A DNA stretch of 8,821 nt from Balneolaceae bacterium SMO_bin1 (GTDB lineage: Bacteria > Bacteroidota > Rhodothermia > Balneolales > Balneolaceae). Position 1 is the first letter of the stretch. The number at the start of each line of letters is the position of its first letter. The notes under the pieces are model-generated. The model did no database searches. It was not told where the DNA came from and saw only the letters and a list, made by a program, of their open reading frames with translations. Shown piece by piece: positions 1 through 5,662 of this stretch. The position numbers were made by a program, and so were the translations under genes. The stretch lies in NCBI GenBank assembly GCA_003123965.1, contig NNSL01000363.1, positions 1 to 8,821 on the forward strand, in the 5' to 3' direction.

Positions 1-1146
1 AGAATCACTATTCTCAAAATTGGGATGAAAAATGGTGATTAGGTCTGATAGTATCAGATCAGGACGAACCACACCGGTTTCCCAGAAATCGTTGCCGCCG
101 GTGGGGCCCATGCGTTTGTTATTGTTGTAAATGCGTCCGGTTCGATATGATTTGAAATCCCTGAACCGTGGGTCTTTGGCCAGTATATCTTCATTGGTTG
201 TTGCTGTGCCCGGGTTGATCCAAACCTCGGCTTTCAATCCCTGTTCATAAACTGTTTCAAAATTGAGCCGCAGTCCGCCCGTGCTCTCAGAGTCGTACCA
301 AGGGTAATCTGCTCCTGCATCTTTTAGAAATTGCGCGGTAAAACTATTCCCACCAGATACAAACCACGCTCCTTTGTAGGGCATATTATTTATTACCAGT
401 GGATCAGTCTGTGCTTCATTTGCTTTGGTTTTCAACCGGTTATAATTCTCAGCCACGTCGCGAAAAGCTTTTTTAGCCATGTCTGCTTTTTCCAGCAAAA
501 GACCCATAACTTTTACCCACTCCGCCTTGCCCAGCGGTGTTGTTTCAAGCCACTCGGCATTAACAAATACGGCAATACCTGATTCTACAAGCAGCCGGTA
601 ATTATCATATTGCGAAGACTGTCCCGCTGAAATCATCACCAGATCGGGGTTCATCTGCAAGGCCATTTCGTTATTAAATTGGCCCTGCGTAAAGGAAGTT
701 ATTTCACCGTTCTCAAGTCCCTGCCGAATTGCCGGATTGTATGCATATTTTGCCCCCACCATTCCGGTAATAACCTCATTCGCATTTAGCATTTCGGTGA
801 GCGCAATGTGCGTGGTTGAGGTAGCAACCATGCTGCGTATAGGCGTGCGGATAAGCTGAGCGCTGCCAATATTTTCGGGTGCGGGCTGATTACGAGAAGT
901 CAGCACATACCGCAGGGTGTCCGACTGATCCTGAAACGGATTAAAAATGCGAAGCAGCGTATAATCTTCGTACTCCTGTACAGAAAACCCTTCGGCATAC
1001 CGAACTTCGATTTTCTTATCGGCGGCTTCTTGCGATGAAAAAGGAAAATGGTCGTCGCTGTGCTGTGAGCAGTTGCTCAGGCTAATGATAAACATCAACC
1101 CAATAAGGGTAGCAAATACGCGGCTTGGATTGGTATAAAGGGTCAT
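1..1146 (-). CDS. Cobalamin/corrinoid ABC transporter substrate-binding lipoprotein (BtuF-like), 3' end cut by window edge
   Basis: My translation of the minus strand from the ATG at 1146 stays open for 382 codons to the window edge. Residues 1-26 are a lipoprotein signal (hydrophobic stretch ending in LSNC, Cys26 lipidated), so the protein should sit in the periplasm on a lipid anchor. From about residue 104 the type III periplasmic-binding fold begins (RSMVATSTTHIALTEML). A second lobe contains EWLETTPLGKAEW (198-210), whose glutamates are of the kind that dock on arginines of BtuC/FhuB-type permeases. The protein is longer than E. coli BtuF and resembles the roughly 385-residue iron-complex/B12 binding proteins of Bacteroidota, so only a handful of C-terminal residues are probably missing. 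General homology would allow heme or siderophore as ligand, but the cobalamin riboswitch directly upstream argues for B12 or a corrinoid. Permease and ATPase genes would be expected beyond position 1. Confidence 0.85.
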   Translation of the reverse strand, partial: MTLYTNPSRVFATLIGLMFIISLSNCSQHSDDHFPFSSQEAADKKIEVRYAEGFSVQEYEDYTLLRIFNPFQDQSDTLRYVLTSRNQPAPENIGSAQLIRTPIRSMVATSTTHIALTEMLNANEVITGMVGAKYAYNPAIRQGLENGEITSFTQGQFNNEMALQMNPDLVMISAGQSSQYDNYRLLVESGIAVFVNAEWLETTPLGKAEWVKVMGLLLEKADMAKKAFRDVAENYNRLKTKANEAQTDPLVINNMPYKGAWFVSGGNSFTAQFLKDAGADYPWYDSESTGGLRLNFETVYEQGLKAEVWINPGTATTNEDILAKDPRFRDFKSYRTGRIYNNNKRMGPTGGNDFWETGVVRPDLILSDLITIFHPNFENSDS

Positions 1147-1153
1147 AGGCTCT

Positions 1154-1170
1154 GCACTTCTCCCGAGTGC
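1154..1170 (-). promoter_or_regulatory. Riboswitch expression-platform hairpin (candidate L13) carrying an SD-like sequence
   Basis: Minus-strand stem GCACT/AGTGC encloses the loop CGGGAGA and lies 7 bases before the ATG at 1146. The loop holds the only purine-rich, SD-like sequence (GGGAG) seen before a start in this window. Its GGGA can pair with UCCC in the loop of the aptamer hairpin AGCAG-TCCCCG-CTGCT (1298-1283), which sits at the L5 position. That gives the L5-L13 kissing loop known from cobalamin riboswitches that control translation. The pairing is inferred by eye; the stem itself is exact. Confidence 0.6.
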
Positions 1171-1180
1171 GTTTGCTTCA

Positions 1181-1379
1181 TCAATTGCGGCAGGTCTTCT
1201 GGCTTTCCCGGGCTGGTGGCCTTCCCATCACCATAAGTGCTGTGGCGATAGTGGCGATTCATCAACGTAAAAACGGGATTACAGCAGCGGGGACTGCTCC
1301 GGATTTTCCCACAAATTGAGAGCACCGGATTCCCTTTTAACATGCTTCGTAGCGTTAACGAGGCATGAACCGCAATTGA
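1181..1379 (-). ncRNA. Cobalamin (AdoCbl-type) riboswitch aptamer
   Basis: Read on the minus strand, the leader contains the B12 box AGCCAGAAGACCTGCC (1204-1189), which differs little from the consensus AGYCAGGAGACCTGCC. It also has the conserved blocks GGGAATCCGGTG, GGAAAATCCGGAGCAGTCC and GCCACT upstream, in the usual order. The whole aptamer is closed by a perfect 10-bp P1 stem, TCAATTGCGG (1379-1370) with CCGCAATTGA (1190-1181). A P2-like arm CATGC...GCATG with inner TCGT/ACGA follows P1, and GGGAAT...ATCCC fits P3. The element controls the substrate-binding protein that starts at 1146. High B12 is expected to repress translation or transcription of the uptake gene. Confidence 0.93.
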
Positions 1380-1409
1380 ATCAGTAAGATTAAAGAAGAT
1401 TGAACGGCC

Positions 1410-1441
1410 CAATAATAATGTTCTTCTTGTTCACAAGCCAA
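1410..1441 (-). promoter_or_regulatory. Possible Bacteroidota-type promoter for the riboswitch-controlled transcript
   Basis: On the minus strand, TTG (1441-1439) is followed after 21 bases by TATTATTG (1417-1410), one mismatch from the -7 consensus TAnnTTTG. Transcription would begin shortly before the riboswitch P1 stem at 1379, which is the right place. The match is weak, and no equally good promoter was found for the divergent gene at 1510. A weak candidate there is TTG at 1427-1429 with TAAATCTG at 1452-1459, 22 bases apart. Confidence 0.3.
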
Positions 1442-1509
1442 CAATGAAAGATAAATCTGTTTTCAACCATCATACGTATTTATGTTGGAATCCAAATAAA
1501 ATCTAAACC

Positions 1510-2268
1510 ATGAAAGAATTACTGGTAGCATTTTTAACTCTGATTACCTGCAATTTACTTTGCTTGTCATCTGCAAGTGGCCAATCTACCATTCGCCTAG
1601 ATGTTGATCAGTATCAGCAGAAATCGTCAGAAAGCGATACATCATGGGTGATGATGGAAGTGAAGTCAGACAATTTAACCAGTTATAAACTTTCTGAAGA
1701 TGAAAATGAGAACAAAATAATAAAAGCCGTAAGCGGAAATGCCGCCGGTGGACTGATTTACAAGACACGCATTGATCCTGAAAAATACCCGATTATTGAA
1801 TGGCGTTGGAAAGTTAACAGTACTATTAAAAATGGGAATATGCGCAAAAAAGACGGGGATGATTACCCGGCCCGTATATACATTACATTCGACTACGACA
1901 AATCAAACCTAAGCATTGGTGATCGTCTAAAATATGCGGCTATAAAGACGTTCTCTTCGTACAAAGTGCCTCTGCGCTCGTTAAATTATATCTGGGCCAA
2001 CCAAGCAGAACAAGGAACTGTGGCACCAAATCCATTCACAGACTGGGTTTACATGATTGCCGTTCAGTCGGGTAATTCGAAAACCGGAGAATGGATCGTA
2101 GAACGGCAAAATATTCTTGAGGATTATCGCCGGGCCTTCGGTGAAAATCCACCCGATATAACGGGAGTAGCAATTATGACAGATACCGACAATACCGGTG
2201 GATCGGCCATTGCGTACTATGGTGATATCATTTTTCATTCATCAGACACAAGCAAAACAGGTGATTAG
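1510..2268 (+). CDS. Secreted DUF3047 domain protein
   Basis: This 252-residue protein has a signal peptide (hydrophobic residues 4-20, likely cleavage after SASG at 24), so it is exported to the periplasm or beyond. No lipobox cysteine is placed for lipidation. The mature part matches the pattern I know for DUF3047: WRWKV (98-102), DGDDYPARIYITFDY (about 115-129), a central YIWANQ...NPFTDW block, a W-x-x-E-R-x-N-x2-E-D-Y segment, and the terminal GVAIMTDTDNTGGSAIAYYGDI signature (TDTDNTGG at 224-231). No enzymatic function is established for the family to my knowledge; the acidic, aromatic-rich core suggests ligand or metal binding, which is only a guess. The ATG follows an A-rich leader without SD. 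The gene is divergent from the B12 uptake gene and stands alone; a weak hairpin follows it. Confidence 0.88.
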   Translation: MKELLVAFLTLITCNLLCLSSASGQSTIRLDVDQYQQKSSESDTSWVMMEVKSDNLTSYKLSEDENENKIIKAVSGNAAGGLIYKTRIDPEKYPIIEWRWKVNSTIKNGNMRKKDGDDYPARIYITFDYDKSNLSIGDRLKYAAIKTFSSYKVPLRSLNYIWANQAEQGTVAPNPFTDWVYMIAVQSGNSKTGEWIVERQNILEDYRRAFGENPPDITGVAIMTDTDNTGGSAIAYYGDIIFHSSDTSKTGD

Positions 2269-2289
2269 CCTTTTGCTGTAATATCTCGT

Positions 2290-2306
2290 AAAGCACCTTG
2301 CTTTTT
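2290..2306 (+). terminator. Weak intrinsic terminator candidate after the DUF3047 gene
   Basis: Perfect 6-bp stem AAAGCA/TGCTTT with a CCT loop, ending in a T run (2302-2306), 22 bases after the stop at 2268. The stem has only two G:C pairs, so it would be inefficient. The same bases hold the TTG of the candidate promoter for the next gene, so one of the two readings may be coincidental. Confidence 0.3.
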
Positions 2307-2327
2307 GGGTTTTGATAGGTACATTTA
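2298..2327 (+). promoter_or_regulatory. Candidate Bacteroidota-type promoter for the amidase-lipoprotein cluster
   Basis: TTG at 2298-2300, exactly 19 bases of spacer, then TACATTTA at 2320-2327, which matches TAnnTTTG in all but the last base. The start of transcription would fall around 2333, about 20 bases before the amidase ATG. No comparable element was found inside the cluster, consistent with one transcript for the amidase and the three lipoproteins. Confidence 0.42.
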
Positions 2328-2352
2328 GAAAAACCGAAATAAACCCTTGGCT

Positions 2353-4016
2353 ATGAAAACGAAAGTACTGTGCACACTCTTTGGAATATCGCTGGGATTT
2401 CTATTCGCTTTTACCGGAATCTATTTAGTGAATGAGGAAATTACCCCCGAAATGGTGACCGACGCCTCTACCCTTTTGGGTCTCAACTTTACGCCCGCCG
2501 AAAAAGATTCGATGATTGAGGGGCTGACCGAAAACCGCGAAGACTACCAAACACTGCGCTCGCTGAAGCTGGATAACTCGGTGCCGCCCGCCCTGGTTTT
2601 TAATCCCATTCCGCCCGGCAAAATATTTAACCGGCAACAGCAAGAGATCAACTGGAACATTCCCGAAAATATGGATATGCCGGAAAATAGAAGCGATTTG
2701 GCCTTCTTTAATCTCCGAGAGCTTGCATCATTAATTAAAAATGAAAAAATAACTTCAGTTGAACTGACAACCTTTTTCCTGGATCGGCTTAAGCAGTACG
2801 GAGATACGCTGCAAGCCGTGGTTTCACTTACTGAGGAAACCGCGCTGGAGCAAGCCCAAAAAATGGATCAGGAACTGGCCAACGGTAACTACCGCGGGCC
2901 GCTGCATGGTATTCCATACACCTTGAAAGATCTTTTTGCCACTAAAGGTTACAAAACAACGTGGGGCGCTGTGCCTTTTAAGGATCAGGTGATCGAGCAA
3001 GACGCCACGGTGTACAAAAAACTAACGGACGCCGGTGCCGTTTTGGTAGCTAAAACAACGCTGGGCGCATTAGCCTATGGTGATGTATGGTATGGCGGAA
3101 AAACGCGCAGCCCCTGGAATCTGGAACGCGGCTCAAGCGGTTCATCAGCTGGGCCCGCTGCGGTTACCGCCGCCGGGTTGTACCTTTTTCTATCGGTACT
3201 GAGACATTGGGTTCGATCGTATCGCCTTCAACACGAACCGGGACGACCGGCCTGCGGCCTACGTATGGTCGGGTAAGCCGCCACGGCGCCATGGCTCTCA
3301 GCTGGAGCATGGATAAAGTGGGTCCCATCACCCGTTCGGTTGAAGATGCCGCCGTTGTTTTTAATGCCATCCACGGACCTGACGGACAGGATCAAAGCCT
3401 CGTTAATTTGCCGTTTAATTATGATCATACTACCGATTTGAGCGATATAAAAATCGGCTATGTGAAGTCGGCCTTTGAGCAGGATTACTATAACCGCACG
3501 CGCGACAGCCTTACGCTTGCCAAGCTTCGTGAGCTGGGCGCCGAACTTATACCAATTGAACTGCCCAATTACAATGCCGGGGCCATGCGCATCATATTAA
3601 ATGCAGAGGGCGCAGCAGCTTTCAATGATTTAACAATAAGCAATGCGGACGACCAAATGGTTCGTCAAGGCGAAAGTGCCTGGCCCAATATTTTTCGAAC
3701 TTCACGATTCATCCCCGCTGTTGAATACATCGAGGCCAATCGCGCGCGTTCAGTTTTGATCCAAAAAATGGATTCAGTGATGCAAGAAGTGGATGTGTAT
3801 GTGAGCCCGGCATTTGTGGGCGGGAATCTCCTTACCACCAATTTAACCGGGCATCCGTCGGTAGTGTTGCCCAACGGTTTTAACGATAATGGCGAACCGG
3901 TGAGCATTACGTTTACCGGCGGGCTTTACAAAGAGGGCCCCCTGCTTCAAGTGGCCGAGAAATACCAGCAGGCAACTGATTTTCATAAACGTCATCCTAA
4001 AATGTTTATGGAATGA
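2353..4016 (+). pseudogene. Membrane-anchored amidase (amidase signature family), single-base frameshift near 3180
   Basis: Two overlapping frames, 2353-3276 and a second running to 4016, make one amidase-signature enzyme of about 554 residues if one base is restored. The first frame reads through ...AAVTAAGL and then loses similarity. The second resumes exactly with VPFSIGTETLGSIVSPST. Adding one G to GGTTGTACC at 3176-3184 (giving GGTTGGTACC) joins them. Catalytic triad residues are all present: Lys192 (YTLKDLF), cis-Ser264 (GSSGSSAGPAA) and nucleophile Ser288 (TLGSIVSP, reconstructed numbering). Residues 1-27 form a membrane anchor or uncleaved signal, followed by an acidic helical segment and the VPPALVFNPIPPG linker typical of exported amidases in this group. 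The substrate is not readable from sequence. ATG at 2353 is preferred over TTG at 2347. As written, translation stops at 3276 and the nucleophile is lost. Recent inactivation or a sequence error are both possible. Confidence 0.85.
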
Positions 4017-4534
4017 TTGATTCTTGTGATAGTGGCAAAATTCGGACTTATTGTTTCTATGTAGTACTGGTATCGGCCCTGATCATAGCAGGTTGCGCAT
4101 CTACGCAACCCGTGGCCAGTCTTTCGCTAAGCCAAAATTTTGATGAAAGCCAGTACGTAAATCCGCAAGATTTCGGGTACGCATTATCGCTCAGAGAGAT
4201 TGAGCGAAACCCGCCGGCCGACTCCTCCTTTGTACCGGTTGCGGTGAAGGGCGGCATGCGGCAGGCTTTTGGCAAAGTAACGTATCCACCAGAAGCCCAG
4301 AAACAGGAAATAAAAGGGCGGGTCCTCTTGCAGCTGTACGTGAATGAAAATAGCAGTTTAACGAGAGCAGAAGTATTGGAGAGTCCCCACAAGCTGCTGA
4401 CCAATGCAGCGCTTGAAGCGGCCCAAAAGTGGGACTATAACGCCGGCAGCCTCAACGGCACGCCTGTCAACTCATTCATCCGAGTACCGCTTAATTTTCG
4501 CATGGAGACCCAGGAAATAGATATCCAAAACTGA
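4013..4534 (+). CDS. TonB C-terminal-domain lipoprotein, copy 1 of 3
   Basis: This 173-residue protein begins inside the amidase stop (ATGA, 4013-4016), so the two are probably translationally coupled. The signal region is unusual, with a 12-residue polar start before the hydrophobic stretch 13-27, ending in a lipobox IIAGC with Cys28. A short linker carries the motif FDESQYVNP (43-51). From about 80 to 164 lies a TonB-C-like domain: GGM, then YPPEAQ (91-96), GRVLLQLYVNENSSL (102-116), a VLESP strand-turn, AALEAAQKW and a final beta strand. These are the marks of the energy-transducer TonB/periplasmic domain family. There is no proline-rich periplasm-spanning region, so it is unlikely to act as a classical TonB. 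A lipid-anchored envelope adaptor or sensor is an inference. It is followed by two paralogs. Confidence 0.8.
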   Translation: MIDSCDSGKIRTYCFYVVLVSALIIAGCASTQPVASLSLSQNFDESQYVNPQDFGYALSLREIERNPPADSSFVPVAVKGGMRQAFGKVTYPPEAQKQEIKGRVLLQLYVNENSSLTRAEVLESPHKLLTNAALEAAQKWDYNAGSLNGTPVNSFIRVPLNFRMETQEIDIQN

Positions 4535-4599
4535 CCCTGCCTTGTATATCTGAAAATTATTGAGTAGCATTGCCTTACTTTAAAACCAGATTATTCATC

Positions 4600-5113
4600 A
4601 TGATTACTGTACCCTTTCAATGCTGTTTTTCCATGCAATACACCGCTTTAATCATCCTGTTGCTATTTGCGGTTTCTTGTTCATCAAGCCAAGAACTATC
4701 TTCGTCTGATTTCAATCCCGATGATTATTACAATCCTTATTCAAATCAGGTAAAGAGTTTAGTTGATAAAGAATTAGAAAAAGCAGGCCTTAACCAGCAA
4801 AAAGAAACCTCAGGAAGTCCAAAATTTTACTTTTGCTAAACCAAAACAACAATCATTTGCGGTATCAACTATCAGAAGTGTTGATGCAGAATCCATGGAC
4901 AATGTTAAAAGGAACGTTTCCAGCAATGATGAAGTGCGGCTGGAATTGTATATCGATGAAATGGGGAACGTTCGTCATGTTGAAATACTGAAATCGACAG
5001 ATGCGATGCTGGCTTCGAACACTGCAAGTTCATATCGTGGGTTCACCTATATTCCTGCCAGACTAAATGACAAACCCATAAAATCAAGACTACAGGTTAC
5101 ATTACATTTTTGA
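4600..5113 (+). pseudogene. TonB-C-like lipoprotein, copy 2 of 3, single-base frameshift near 4821-4834
   Basis: The first frame encodes a lipoprotein signal (lipobox FAVSC, Cys27 from the ATG at 4600) and the shared linker motif FNPDDYYNP (38-46). It then stops at 4837-4839. The next frame continues without a gap through AKPKQQSFAVSTIRSVDAES and ends in a TonB-C-like tail (VRLELYIDEMGNVRHVEIL...YIPARLNDKPIKSRLQVTLHF) up to 5113. Removing one base from the A4T4 tract at 4821-4828 gives SPKFTFAKPKQ and one open frame of about 170 residues. The domain is the most divergent of the three: it lacks the YPxxA and GRV landmarks of its neighbours. The start is uncertain: ATG at 4633 gives a shorter signal peptide, and TTG at 4570 a longer one. 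The DNA looks more A/T-rich than the amidase. It may be a true pseudogene or a base-call error. Confidence 0.68.
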
Positions 5114-5131
5114 TTCCACTCGATCCTACCC

Positions 5132-5662
5132 ATGAAAATTCAGAAATTTATATCTCTAATCATCATTTCGTTGCTACTTGTTGCGTGCTCGGGCTCCAAA
5201 AATTCTGCTGATTTAGGTCCTTCAACCATCACACCGCCTCCCGGATTTGATTCCACCACCTACCTTGATCCCATCAATTATGGCTTAGATCCAGAGGTAA
5301 AAGCGGAGATCAATAAACAGGCAGGAGATGAATATTCAGAGGAATCAGACTTTAGAAAAGCTAAAATTATCGGTGGCTTGAAAAAGCTGCAGCAAAATGC
5401 AGACTATCCACGTCAAGCCCTCAAATACCGTGTAGAAGGCCGCGTAAAGTCAAAAATTTACGTGGACGAAAATGGAAAGCTCACAAATATTGATATCCTC
5501 AGTTCTCCTAATGAAGCTCTGACCACATCCGCAAAACGGGCGATAATCAAAACCAATTTTAAACCGGCTACTCTTAAAGGCAATCCCGTAAAATCGATAT
5601 TGCTGGTTAATGTTTTGTACCAGTTATATTCCCAAAAACTAAAAATAGAGACAAATCTCTAG
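5132..5662 (+). CDS. TonB C-terminal-domain lipoprotein, copy 3 of 3
   Basis: An intact 176-residue lipoprotein starting 18 bases after copy 2. It has a clean signal peptide (K2, K5, hydrophobic 6-18) and lipobox LVAC with Cys19. The linker carries FDSTTYLDP (39-47), the same motif as in both neighbours, then a charged helical stretch (PEVKAEINKQAGDEYSEES). The TonB-C-like domain spans about 81-165: GGLKKL, YPRQA (92-96), VEGRVKSKIYVDENGKL (about 101-117), DILSSP, AKRAIIKTNFKPA and LKGNPVKSILLVNVLY. It aligns well with copy 1 and better than with copy 2. As in copy 1, no membrane-spanning TonB anchor or proline-rich region is present. Its stop TAG (5660-5662) shares CTAG with the stop of the convergent polA, and its last codons contain the probable polA terminator. 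Confidence 0.82.
   Translation: MKIQKFISLIIISLLLVACSGSKNSADLGPSTITPPPGFDSTTYLDPINYGLDPEVKAEINKQAGDEYSEESDFRKAKIIGGLKKLQQNADYPRQALKYRVEGRVKSKIYVDENGKLTNIDILSSPNEALTTSAKRAIIKTNFKPATLKGNPVKSILLVNVLYQLYSQKLKIETNL
5634..5661 (-). terminator. Intrinsic terminator of polA, embedded in the convergent lipoprotein gene
   Basis: On the minus strand a perfect 6-bp stem TAGAGA/TCTCTA with loop TTTG (5661-5646) is followed by TTTTTAGTTTTT (5645-5634), a classical stem plus U-tract. It begins within the polA stop codon and lies wholly inside the last codons of the plus-strand lipoprotein. The stem has only two G:C pairs, so its strength is uncertain. In the plus direction the hairpin has no U-tract, so it should work one way only. 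Confidence 0.55.

Larger units (their letters stand above)
1147..1509. other. Divergent leader region without protein genes
   Basis: This 363-base interval is taken up by the L13-like hairpin and cobalamin riboswitch on the minus strand (1154-1379) and by the promoter zone for both directions (about 1380-1509). The last 70 bases before 1510 are A/T-rich. An 89-codon open frame on the minus strand (1412-1143) covers the riboswitch and is not a gene. Confidence 0.75.

Noticed and set aside
331..582. 83-codon plus-strand open frame
   Set aside because: Antisense to the binding-protein gene, whose frame continues across it with clear family motifs.
1143..1412. 89-codon open frame on the minus strand upstream of the binding protein
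   Set aside because: It lies over the riboswitch aptamer and its composition follows the RNA structure; the peptide has no family resemblance.
3170..3190. Programmed -1 ribosomal frameshift in the amidase
   Set aside because: The bases at the junction do not form an X-XXY-YYZ slippery site and this enzyme family has no known recoding; a one-base deletion explains it more simply.
4057..4404. 115-codon minus-strand open frame
   Set aside because: Antisense to the first TonB-C lipoprotein, which has signal peptide, lipobox and domain motifs.
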